A stretch of DNA of 64,000 nt from Armatimonadota bacterium (GTDB lineage: Bacteria > Armatimonadota > Fimbriimonadia > Fimbriimonadales > Fimbriimonadaceae): the NCBI GenBank assembly GCA_016125185.1, contig WGMG01000008.1, positions 20,066-84,065 of the forward strand, in the 5' to 3' direction. This document shows positions 36,493-44,703 of the stretch, one piece after another; position 1 is the first letter of the stretch, and each line of letters begins with the position of its first letter. A program made the translations under genes and the position numbers. The notes under the pieces are model-generated. The model did not search any database and was not told the DNA's origin. It saw nothing but the letters and a program-made list of their open reading frames with translations.

Positions 36493-38141
36493 TGGGGAGC
36501 CTCCGTGGGCTTTTCAAGGATGCGTGCAGACTGCTTCGCGACGTTTGGAATTGTCGCGAGCGCGAGAATGACACATAGACATAGTAAGGCAAGACTATGC
36601 AATCCGGCTATGCCGGCGACTTCGACACCGCAAAAAGTGCTCGTGAGCGGATTGACGGCCCAGATTCCGCTGGCAGTTTCCACGCTACCACCATCAACGA
36701 TGGCGAACAGAGCGGTGGGCAGAATGAGGGCGAGGACAAAGAAGAAAAGGGAGATGGTGCGACCGCGGGAAAGCAGCGGTACGCGGCTAACCGAGAACCA
36801 GCCGAGGAGAAAGGCGATAAGCCAGATATCGAGGGCGAGCAAGACGAACATCAGAAAAGATGTCGAAAAGGGATCGAGGACTTCAATCGATGACACGGTT
36901 GTCGGGCCGCCAAACCTTCGAAAAGCCATGGCGGTCGGTGCGCTGGCGACGCCCCAAGCGTAGGCCGCGACGCAGGTAGCAAACAAGAGCAGGAGGTAGG
37001 GCAAGTGTCCGCTTGGCCGACCGGACAGGATATGCCGGATGTTGAAGAAGCCGTTGGGACGGTGCCGCCGGAGGTCATTGAAGCCGAAGCTGGACAAATA
37101 CGGCACGATGATCATGCCGAGCACAAACAGGAGGATGAAGACCGACCGTCCGTGGAAGATTTGAAGGGCGGTCTTGACCGTGACCGATGTCGAGGTCGTC
37201 GTGTAGGGGAGCATCGTGCGGAGGGCGGGGTCCATGGAAAAACCGACGAGGAACGCCAGTGCGCCGATATAGATGAGACCGTGGACGCGAAGGCCGCGAA
37301 TCTCCTTTGAATTGCCCGGAGCGATCAGGCTGCCGGCGGCCAGGATCAGAAACTTGACGATGCAGAGTTGGAGGACAATCGAGAGGATCCAAGTGGGAAC
37401 CTCGTGCCCGAAAACCGGCCAGGTTTGATCGGCAGCGAAGGGGAAGGCGATGGGATTCAGGCTCCCGAACGGGTTGACCTGCGTGAAGGGCGAACCGGAG
37501 AAGCCCGATGTGACGCCCAGGAGTAGGAAGGTGACGATGAAGTAGCAGCCGACCGCCAGATAGGTCCAAATAATGGCGGGCAGCACCTTGGAACAGAGCG
37601 TCGACAGCAGGAGCCCAAAGGACGCGCAGACGAGCCCATAGAACGAGAATTGAAGGAAGGTTAGGAATAGCTGGCCCCAGGTTGCACCGCCAAGGGTGAC
37701 GCTGACGGCGCAGATCGGAAGCGAGAGCACGAGCAACAGCCAAACGTACCGGAAGGAGCCGATGAGCTTGCCGACGAGGTAATACTTGGGCTCGGTCGGG
37801 GCAGAAAAGACGAGATCGAGGGATCGGCGCTGTTTTTCGGTGACGATCGCGAAGGCGCCCATGCTGGGGGCGGCGATGGTGATCACGATGCCCAGCGAGA
37901 CCAGGGTCGCGTAATAGAATTCTTGCAGGCGGCTCTGGGCAGTGGCGAGGCTTTCTGCCGCGTAGCCTCCCATCGAGCTGTTATAGAACAGGAGGAGCAC
38001 TCCGCCCATGACGAAGAGGTACAGGGTGAAGAGGACGGCGGCGCGACTGCCTCGGAGCTGGATGCGCATGTCGCGCGTGGCGGTGGCGTTCCCGATATAG
38101 GTTCGCTTGAGCCTTAACAGCCAGTCCGCCGTCGAGAACAT
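36489..38141 (-). CDS. ABC-2 type permease
   Basis: A 550-residue membrane protein with about twelve hydrophobic segments, twice the usual six, so it looks like a fused or duplicated ABC-2 permease. The N-terminal half has the family-like sequence FAIVTEKQRRSLDLVFSAPT (the E-K/R-x3-L-D-L type cytosolic motif) followed by YYLVGKLIGSFRYVW. It sits directly after an ABC ATPase gene and overlaps the next gene by four bases. Likely role: export or envelope transport with the ATPase; substrate unknown. Confidence 0.85.
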   Translation of the reverse strand: MFSTADWLLRLKRTYIGNATATRDMRIQLRGSRAAVLFTLYLFVMGGVLLLFYNSSMGGYAAESLATAQSRLQEFYYATLVSLGIVITIAAPSMGAFAIVTEKQRRSLDLVFSAPTEPKYYLVGKLIGSFRYVWLLLVLSLPICAVSVTLGGATWGQLFLTFLQFSFYGLVCASFGLLLSTLCSKVLPAIIWTYLAVGCYFIVTFLLLGVTSGFSGSPFTQVNPFGSLNPIAFPFAADQTWPVFGHEVPTWILSIVLQLCIVKFLILAAGSLIAPGNSKEIRGLRVHGLIYIGALAFLVGFSMDPALRTMLPYTTTSTSVTVKTALQIFHGRSVFILLFVLGMIIVPYLSSFGFNDLRRHRPNGFFNIRHILSGRPSGHLPYLLLLFATCVAAYAWGVASAPTAMAFRRFGGPTTVSSIEVLDPFSTSFLMFVLLALDIWLIAFLLGWFSVSRVPLLSRGRTISLFFFVLALILPTALFAIVDGGSVETASGIWAVNPLTSTFCGVEVAGIAGLHSLALLCLCVILALATIPNVAKQSARILEKPTEAPQ

Positions 38142-38143
38142 GG

Positions 38144-39067
38144 TTAGTTTACGTCTCCGGTGGTGAGCTTGAGGAAGACGTCTTCGAGGTCGGCTTCGTC
38201 TTCGCAGAAAGTGACAACGCGGTGACCGGCGTCGATGATCGCCTTGAGGTAGTCAGCCTGCTCGGGATCGCTTCCGGCAAACTCGACGAGCATCTCGTCT
38301 TGACCGACCCGTTCGCACTTCTCGACGTTGGGACGAGTGGTGGAAAAGGTTTCGAGGGCGGCGAGATCGCTAGCGGTACGAATGCGAATGAGCTTGGTCG
38401 GGCGGATGCTACGGACAACGGAGGCGACATCGCCAAAGGCGAGCAGGTTGCCGCGCTCGATGATGCCGACACAGTTACAGAAGTCGGAAAGCTCGGGCAG
38501 AATGTGGGAGGAGACGATGACGATCTTGCCCATGTTGCCAAGTTCGGCGATGAGACCCTTCAGTTCAGCGCGGGCGCGTGGGTCAAGGCCAGAAGCCGGT
38601 TCATCGAGGAGGAGGAGCTTGGGATCGTGGACGAGACATCGGGCAAGGCAAAGGCGCTGCTGCATGCCGCGTGAGAGCGACTGGACGAACGAGTACTTCT
38701 TAATCGTCAGGTCGGTGAGTTCCAGTACCTCGTCGATGACTTTGTCTCGTTTTTGGACGCCGTAGATCGAGGCGAAGAAGTCGAGGTATTCCCAGACTTT
38801 GACGTCGTCGTACAGACCGAAGAAGTCGGGCATGTAGCCGATCATCCGGCGAATCTCCATCGGGTTTTCGAGGATGTCAACACCGTTGAGGGTGGCGGTC
38901 CCGGACGTCGGCTCCAACAGGGTGGCGATCATGCGGATCGTCGTTGTTTTGCCGGCTCCGTTGCTTCCGATAAAGCCGAAGATGTCGCCTGGCTTGAGGC
39001 TGAACGAGATGCCTTGGACGGCGGTAAATCCGCCGTACGTCTTATGCAGGTTTTTTACTTCGAGCAT
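38144..39067 (-). CDS. ABC transporter ATP-binding protein (exporter type)
   Basis: A 307-residue ATPase of the CcmA/NatA/Gld type. MLEVKNLHKTYGGFTAVQG opens the domain; Walker A GSNGAGKTT, signature LSRGMQQRLCLARCL, Walker B LLLLDEPASGLD and an H-loop in VSSHILPEL follow. A C-terminal extension of about 80 residues matches the regulatory tail of this subfamily. I use ATG 39067; the start at 39109 would overlap the previous gene further. It works with the two permeases on either side. Confidence 0.92.
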   Translation of the reverse strand: MLEVKNLHKTYGGFTAVQGISFSLKPGDIFGFIGSNGAGKTTTIRMIATLLEPTSGTATLNGVDILENPMEIRRMIGYMPDFFGLYDDVKVWEYLDFFASIYGVQKRDKVIDEVLELTDLTIKKYSFVQSLSRGMQQRLCLARCLVHDPKLLLLDEPASGLDPRARAELKGLIAELGNMGKIVIVSSHILPELSDFCNCVGIIERGNLLAFGDVASVVRSIRPTKLIRIRTASDLAALETFSTTRPNVEKCERVGQDEMLVEFAGSDPEQADYLKAIIDAGHRVVTFCEDEADLEDVFLKLTTGDVN

Positions 39068-39926
39068 TGGTCTTGGACTTGGGAATGAATTTGACTTCGT
39101 TGTCGGCAAAGATGAGAGTCTTGGTGGCCCATGCCAACATAGTGGCGGTCACGATTAGTTGAAAGATGAGGTGGCCGATGACGAGCGTCATACGGTCCAT
39201 GCTCGCCGCCGAAAAACGTTCGCCGGAGGAACCGTAATCGTAAGCGTGCTCCATCCCAATTCGGCTCATGACGTCGATGGGCGAGAGGAGGCTGTTAATG
39301 AACGATCCAGTGAACGAATTGAAGGCGTTGGAGAAGGCGGGCAAGAAGAAGAAGTAGAGAAGGACGATGGCGATGGTGACGCCCAACGCAATCAACGGCC
39401 GACGCACCCGAGCAGAGATGAGGATGGTCATCGCGATCAGCGACGCGCCCTGGGCGAAGACAACAATGCTGGCGAGGAGGATGTCGTCGAGTTGGACCTT
39501 CGTCATGAAGGTTGCATCGATGAGGACCGGGATCAAGAACAAGCCGAACGCCATCGCGAGCCCGGCAAAGGCGCCCATGAACTTGCCCACGATGATCTGG
39601 CCGTGGGTGATGGGGGCGACGAGCAGCATGTCCCAACTTCGGCGTTCCCGCTCTCCCGCGATCGATGCGTGAAGCATCAGCGGAATCGCGAAGAACATGA
39701 GGACCATAAATCCGCCGATGAGGAGGATTGGGGGGATGTCGCCACGGTAGTAGACGCAGATGATGGCGAACAAGGCGTAGCAGACGAGGACGATGCCGAT
39801 GCCACCGTTGACGGCGACGGACGAGCCTCTAAACGACAGGAATCGCTTTCGGAAGCGGGTCACCTCGGCCATCATCGGATTCTGGGTGAACAGAGTCTGC
39901 ACCCACGACTTCTTTGGTGCGTTCAT
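39042..39926 (-). CDS. ABC-2 type permease
   Basis: A membrane protein of about 294 residues with six hydrophobic segments and the ABC-2 hallmark in the loop IAGERERRSWDMLLVAPITHGQIIVGKFMG. I start at ATG 39926, which overlaps the upstream stop (ATGA). It lies directly before the ATPase gene, with a 26-base overlap. Together with the larger permease on the other side of the ATPase it suggests one transporter with two different permease subunits, as in Gld-type exporters. Confidence 0.88.
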   Translation of the reverse strand: MNAPKKSWVQTLFTQNPMMAEVTRFRKRFLSFRGSSVAVNGGIGIVLVCYALFAIICVYYRGDIPPILLIGGFMVLMFFAIPLMLHASIAGERERRSWDMLLVAPITHGQIIVGKFMGAFAGLAMAFGLFLIPVLIDATFMTKVQLDDILLASIVVFAQGASLIAMTILISARVRRPLIALGVTIAIVLLYFFFLPAFSNAFNSFTGSFINSLLSPIDVMSRIGMEHAYDYGSSGERFSAASMDRMTLVIGHLIFQLIVTATMLAWATKTLIFADNEVKFIPKSKTNARSKKPA

Positions 39927-41794
39927 GGCGCCCCCCATTGCGGCGCTTCGACGACGCTAAACGATGAGGATGGGTGACGAAGTCCATAACTCGGACCGAT
40001 CTGCATCGACGGTTGACTGGCTAAGACCAAGAGGTGATTCGGGAGGTTGGCGGCCACGTTGCTCCAAGATTGGTAGGTCTGCTGTTTATCTCCCTCATGC
40101 GACGAAACGGCCTTGCCGACTCGCAGGTCGACGGATTTGCCGGGTGGAATTGGGTCGCCGAAGAACTGAGTCTCGCCCGGACCGATCGCGGTTAGACCCT
40201 GAAGTTCCTCGCGAGTTTGGTTGTCGACGCGAAGGACTGTCTGACCATCGACCTTGACCAAGGTCATTCGCAGCCCAGCGCCCTCTTCGGTGGACTGCGT
40301 ATACGACAGGTCCTTGAAGGCGAGGTTGCCGGTGCTCACCGCAGGAGCGATGATGTTTCTGCCGTTATCGATCAAGTTCACTCCCGTACTCAACGAATTC
40401 CCGTACCGTGATTCACTCATCAAGGTTTCAACACCCTTCAGCTTGAGATCGTAGGAGCTTGCGCGGGGAAAGAACATTTCGGAACGGGCGAAGGCGAGTC
40501 CTTCACCGTTGGCATCGACGACGGCGATGCTCTTGGTTCGTGTGGTTGCACCCGCACTGTAGAGGCTGATAGTGGAGTTAAGCAGAATGGCGCTGAAGAC
40601 CACACTGATGATCGGGGTCGTGATCCAAGCGCGTTCAAGCCGGTTCATGCGCCGCAAGATGAAGAAATTGATGGGGATCACCACGATGATGTAGGCGATG
40701 AGCACATACATGATCGTTTCGACCGGAGGTGGCTTGATCTGGAAAGGGTCTTGGTTGAGGGACCGCGCGATAGGTGGCAAGCCTGACCCTGGCGGCGAAC
40801 CTGCGGGCCCGGTCACGGTTGAAGACGCCGGGGGGTAAGAGCCTTCGTAATCATTGCCTTCCAGTCCGATTTGCGAATCCAGCATCCGCACAACCTGCTG
40901 TCGGTGGAAGCGCGGCAAAGACCGGAGGACCATCGACTTTCGATCGCCGGACTCGCGGATGGGGGATTCGAAAGGGTTGACGGAAAGGAAGGAGACGAGA
41001 CCAAGCCCGTAGGAGCGCAGGTAAGACTTGGCGTTAGGAACCTCCACGTATTTCGTGTTGGCGGTGGTTTGACCTTCAGTCTGGGTTACCCCGCTTTTGG
41101 TAACGACTTGGAGGTTTTCGACAGGGAGAATATCGCGCCAGCGCTGATCAGAGACGGCGGTTGGGGCTGCGCCACCGATGAAGAGGACCACGCCTCCCGA
41201 GCGGATGTATTGGCGGATGGCGTGCACTTGATCATCGCGCAGGCGGTCGGTGCCGTCGCCAAGAACAAGGGCGTCGAGGCATTCGTAACCAAGAAGGCGA
41301 TCCGGCGCGTCGTCAGGCGTACAGCCCCCGACTCCGATGCCGGCGTTGTCTCCGCCGTTTGAATTAGTGGGCTGGGACTTGAGGAAAATGAGATCGGACG
41401 GGTTGTCGCTTACGAGGCCGATTCGAATCTGTTCGGGATTGTAGTCACCCTTGACCGGCTGTTCGATAGTTCCCGAGGGAATGCGAAGTTGGATGAAGCC
41501 CTCGTTGTAGGCGCTGATCTGAAAGAGAACCCGCTTCTTCGAACCCGTAGGAAGTTCGACAGGGTACTCGACGTTGGTTTGCTCGCGGTCGCTGCTGGTG
41601 GTCAGGGTGCCGTTGACGTCGGGTCCTCGATTCTCAATGTTGGCATAGTACGGATTCGATTGACTTTGACTCAGGCCCGACCAGACCTGCTGAACGGACA
41701 TGCGTGGGGCTTGGGCGGCGCAAAATGCGCCGACAGCGAGCGCGAAGACGCTCGCAAATAATCTGGCCTTTCCCCACGCCATACGTTTTAGCAA
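39923..41794 (-). CDS. Large anchored protein with GATase-like domain, first gene of the operon
   Basis: Function not recognised. The 623-residue product has a signal peptide (ARLFASVFALAVGAFCAAQA), a beta-rich stretch, and a glutamine-amidotransferase-like fold near residues 165-330 (CLDALVLGDGTDRL, then IRSGGVVLFIGGAAP). Two membrane segments near 375-420 include MYVLIAYIIVVIPINFFIL, and a beta-rich C-terminal domain follows. ATG 41782 (MAWGKARL) is an alternative start. The layout (outer domain, GATase-like fold, anchor) resembles GldG-like auxiliary proteins of ABC exporters, and the position right before the ABC permease supports a role as its extracytoplasmic partner. Confidence 0.75.
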   Translation of the reverse strand: MLKRMAWGKARLFASVFALAVGAFCAAQAPRMSVQQVWSGLSQSQSNPYYANIENRGPDVNGTLTTSSDREQTNVEYPVELPTGSKKRVLFQISAYNEGFIQLRIPSGTIEQPVKGDYNPEQIRIGLVSDNPSDLIFLKSQPTNSNGGDNAGIGVGGCTPDDAPDRLLGYECLDALVLGDGTDRLRDDQVHAIRQYIRSGGVVLFIGGAAPTAVSDQRWRDILPVENLQVVTKSGVTQTEGQTTANTKYVEVPNAKSYLRSYGLGLVSFLSVNPFESPIRESGDRKSMVLRSLPRFHRQQVVRMLDSQIGLEGNDYEGSYPPASSTVTGPAGSPPGSGLPPIARSLNQDPFQIKPPPVETIMYVLIAYIIVVIPINFFILRRMNRLERAWITTPIISVVFSAILLNSTISLYSAGATTRTKSIAVVDANGEGLAFARSEMFFPRASSYDLKLKGVETLMSESRYGNSLSTGVNLIDNGRNIIAPAVSTGNLAFKDLSYTQSTEEGAGLRMTLVKVDGQTVLRVDNQTREELQGLTAIGPGETQFFGDPIPPGKSVDLRVGKAVSSHEGDKQQTYQSWSNVAANLPNHLLVLASQPSMQIGPSYGLRHPSSSFSVVEAPQWGAP

Positions 41795-42037
41795 TGACGC
41801 ATTTTAGGCCGGTATTAGTTCGGTTGGGGCGAACTTTTTACGATTTTTTTACCAGTTACCGTAATGAGTTAGTTCTTTAGCAGAAAAGCGGATATTTCGT
41901 TCAAGAATCGTGACTTCTGGATTGGCCTTGTCAATTCCAACAATTAGTACTGGAAAGCGCGGCTAGGGCAAGCCGAATTCTGAGGCGACTTTGTCGGCCA
42001 GCGCTTCGGAGACGGTCGTGGAATAGAAGGCACTCGC

Positions 42038-42907
42038 CTAGCCGCCGCCCGTCGCCGGGTAAAAGCGGTCGATCTTCAGGTTCTCCTTGAGCTTCTGCAC
42101 GGCCTGGACACGGAGGGTATCGGTCAGTTCAATGCGCATCTGGTCCATCTCCTCTTTGGTGACTTCGTCGCCCTTGGCTTCGATGCGGAAGATTTGGATT
42201 CCGTTCTGGGTCTGCACCGGCTTGGTAATTCCGCCTTTCTTCAGGGTTTTGATCTCGTCTTGCACCGACTGGGGAAAGGCGGCGAGTTGACGCCAGCCGA
42301 GGAGTCCGCGGTTTTGCTTTCCGACTTGGTTGGTGACGAGTTCGTCGACCAGTTTCGACCACGGCTCGCCCTTTTGCAGCCGGTCATAGGCGTTTTGGAC
42401 AACTTTGATGGTGTTGGCGACGTCCTCGGCGGAATTCGAACGGGGCGGCACAACGATGGTCGAAACGCGGACATAGGTTTTGGGGTCGAAGTCCTGGAAT
42501 GCAATCTTGGTGAGGTAAATCGAAGTTTTGACGGCAAGGTAGAGGCGGTTCTTGGTCTGGCCGTTCTGTGCCATGAACTCTTCGATGGTCTGCCCGTTGG
42601 CGAGGCTTTGCTTCATCTGGTCCATCTCGCGGATCACACCCTGCTCGACCTCCTGCTGGGTGACAACCAAGCCGCGCTTGTCGGACTCGGCTTTGGCGAC
42701 GCTATAGTACATGATCTCGTTGAGGATTTCCTCGCCGTGGGTGTCCCACAATAGGTCCTCGACGTCCTTGGCTTTGATCTCAATGCCGTTGACCTTGACC
42801 AGCACCTTTTCGGCGGCGGGAGCTTTGGCCATGCCTGGAATCGAAAGCTGAAAGGCGGCATTCTGCAGAAGCAGATTCATGCCAAGAACGGCGGCGGTGA
42901 AGACCAT
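42038..42907 (-). CDS. Parvulin-type peptidyl-prolyl isomerase (SurA/PrsA-like)
   Basis: Helps proteins fold outside the cytosol. The 289-residue product starts with a hydrophobic signal-like stretch, then a SurA-N-type helical region (VLVKVNGIEIKAKDVEDLLW, typical of SurA/PrsA/PpiD). A parvulin domain follows near residues 145-260 (VRVSTIVVPP, NRGLLGWRQLAAFPQSVQ and TKPVQTQNGIQIFRIEAK). The catalytic details of parvulins cannot be confirmed residue by residue. It is downstream of the second MoxR gene on the same strand, 60 bases apart, so co-expression is likely. Confidence 0.85.
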   Translation of the reverse strand: MVFTAAVLGMNLLLQNAAFQLSIPGMAKAPAAEKVLVKVNGIEIKAKDVEDLLWDTHGEEILNEIMYYSVAKAESDKRGLVVTQQEVEQGVIREMDQMKQSLANGQTIEEFMAQNGQTKNRLYLAVKTSIYLTKIAFQDFDPKTYVRVSTIVVPPRSNSAEDVANTIKVVQNAYDRLQKGEPWSKLVDELVTNQVGKQNRGLLGWRQLAAFPQSVQDEIKTLKKGGITKPVQTQNGIQIFRIEAKGDEVTKEEMDQMRIELTDTLRVQAVQKLKENLKIDRFYPATGGG

Positions 42908-42967
42908 GACTTGATCTTAGACGACTGACCGCAGCAAAGGTTTGCGTTGGGTCCTATTCAAAGGGGT

Positions 42968-43930
42968 TTATCGCGGGACGGCGATGGAATCGAGGATTCG
43001 CTTGAGGACGTCGTCTGGCGTTTGACCTTCGATTTCCGACTCTGGTCGGAGTTGGATGCGATGGCGGAGGACACTCGGTGCCATCTCCTTCACATCGTCC
43101 GGGATCACAAAGTCGCGTCCACGAATCTGGGCGACGGCCTTGGAGACATTCAATAGGCCGATGCCGGCGCGGGGAGACGCGCCGACCATGATGTCGCGGT
43201 TGTCGCGCGTGGTCTTGACGATCTCGTAGATGTAGTTGAAAACTTTGTCCTCGACCGTGGTCTTGCGAACTTGGGCCTGGAGGCTTTGGAGTTCGGAGAC
43301 GGAGGTGACGGTTTGCAATCCCTGCTCGTCGAGGTTCTTGGGCTGGAAGCCGCTGTGGTGGAGCCGCAGAACCTGGACCTCTTGCTCGGCGGTCGGATAG
43401 CGAAGCATGACCTTCATGAGGAAGCGGTCTTGCTGGGCTTCGGGCAAAGGATAGGTGCCTTCGTATTCGAGCGGGTTTTGGGTGGCGAAGACGAGGAACG
43501 GGGCAGGAAGATCGTGGGCGACGCCGTCGATGGTCACCTTGCGCTCTTCCATGGCTTCAAGCAAAGCGGACTGGGTTTTGGGCGGCGTTCGATTGATTTC
43601 GTCCGCAAGGAGGAGGCCAACGAAAATCGGACCCGGGCGGAACTGAAACTCGTTCTTACCCATGTCGAAAACCATGGTGCCAGATACGTCGGACGGCATC
43701 ATGTCGGGCGTGAATTGGACGCGCCCGTACTTCATTCCGAGAACATGTCCGAGAGATCGGACCATCAGGGTTTTGGCAAGGCCGGGAACGCCTTCCAGCA
43801 ACACGTGTCCGTCGGCGAGGGTTGCGGCGATGATTTGCTCGATGACCTGCTCCTGGCCGGAGATGACTTTGGCCAATTCGGAGTGAATTCTCTGCGATAG
43901 CTGTTCGACGGACATATCCCTTCGTAGCAT
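42968..43930 (-). CDS. Second MoxR-family AAA+ ATPase
   Basis: A 320-residue MoxR relative. Walker A is GVPGLAKT, Walker B LLLADEINR, with QNPLEYEGTYPLPEAQQDRF and SPRAGIGLLNVSKA. It differs from the operon MoxR at 34 kb in the Walker A wording, so the two are separate paralogues rather than a recent copy. ATG 43930 or ATG 43915 (MSVEQLSQ) are possible starts. It has no DUF58 or VWA gene beside it but stands back to back with an ABC exporter operon, and a parvulin follows. Its client is unknown. Confidence 0.92.
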   Translation of the reverse strand: MLRRDMSVEQLSQRIHSELAKVISGQEQVIEQIIAATLADGHVLLEGVPGLAKTLMVRSLGHVLGMKYGRVQFTPDMMPSDVSGTMVFDMGKNEFQFRPGPIFVGLLLADEINRTPPKTQSALLEAMEERKVTIDGVAHDLPAPFLVFATQNPLEYEGTYPLPEAQQDRFLMKVMLRYPTAEQEVQVLRLHHSGFQPKNLDEQGLQTVTSVSELQSLQAQVRKTTVEDKVFNYIYEIVKTTRDNRDIMVGASPRAGIGLLNVSKAVAQIRGRDFVIPDDVKEMAPSVLRHRIQLRPESEIEGQTPDDVLKRILDSIAVPR

Positions 43931-43940
43931 GGCACAATCG

Positions 43941-43955
43941 CAACCATTTTGGTTG
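43941..43955. promoter_or_regulatory. Small palindrome in a tight divergent promoter
   Basis: caacc (43941-43945) and ggttg (43951-43955) are inverted around a five-base centre, in the only 38 bases between the divergent starts of the MoxR gene and the ABC ATPase gene. An operator or overlapping promoter site is plausible, but the arms are short. Confidence 0.3.
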
Positions 43956-43968
43956 GAATCAGGTAGAA

Positions 43969-44703
43969 ATGGTACCGATGCTCCAAGTGAACGGACTTGT
44001 AAAGGAATACAAGAATTATCGCGCCGTCAACGATCTTTCCTTTACGATAAAGCCGGGAGAGATCGTCGCGCTGTTAGGCCCTAACGGCGCAGGCAAAACG
44101 ACGGCTTTGCGGTGCATTGCGGGAATCTTACGGCCTACTCATGGGCAGATTCTCATCAATGGCCATGACCTGATCAACGACCAGATGAACGCCAAGCGCG
44201 GACTGGCGTTCGTGCCCGAAGTTCCATCGCTATACGACTTGCTAACCGTTTACGAGCATTTGCGATTCGTGGCGATGTGCTTCGACAACCTGGAGAAGTT
44301 TGAGCGCGAGCACGAGACACTGCTGCGCAAGTACCACTTGTGGGAAAAGAAGAACGACCTCGTGGCGACGCTGAGCAAGGGCATGCGACAGAAGCTGTCG
44401 GTGGCGTGCGCCATGATCCACGATGCGAATATCTTTCTGTTCGACGAGCCGCTGATCGGTATCGACCCGGCGGGCTCGCATGAATTAAAGCAGGAGCTCT
44501 TCCAGGCGCGGGCGAACGGCGCGTCGATTCTAGTTTCGACTCACCTGCTGGACACGGTCGAACGCCTTTGCGACCGAATCATGATCATGGCACGAGGCAA
44601 ACTGCTGGCCGAGGGCACGACGCAGGAACTTCAAGAGCTTTACGGAATGCAGGATAAGTCGCTGGAAGACTTGTTCCTCATGCTGACCAGCGAGGCGGAA
44701 TGA
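43969..44703 (+). CDS. ABC transporter ATP-binding protein (exporter type)
   Basis: A 244-residue ATPase with GLVKEYKNYRAVNDLS, Walker A GPNGAGKTT, signature LSKGMRQKLSVACAM, Walker B IFLFDEPLIGIDP and H-loop VSTHLLDT. The style is that of EcsA/CcmA-like exporters. It overlaps the permease gene by four bases (ATGA), so the two form one transporter. Substrate unknown; the downstream envelope genes suggest an envelope component. Confidence 0.93.
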   Translation: MVPMLQVNGLVKEYKNYRAVNDLSFTIKPGEIVALLGPNGAGKTTALRCIAGILRPTHGQILINGHDLINDQMNAKRGLAFVPEVPSLYDLLTVYEHLRFVAMCFDNLEKFEREHETLLRKYHLWEKKNDLVATLSKGMRQKLSVACAMIHDANIFLFDEPLIGIDPAGSHELKQELFQARANGASILVSTHLLDTVERLCDRIMIMARGKLLAEGTTQELQELYGMQDKSLEDLFLMLTSEAE

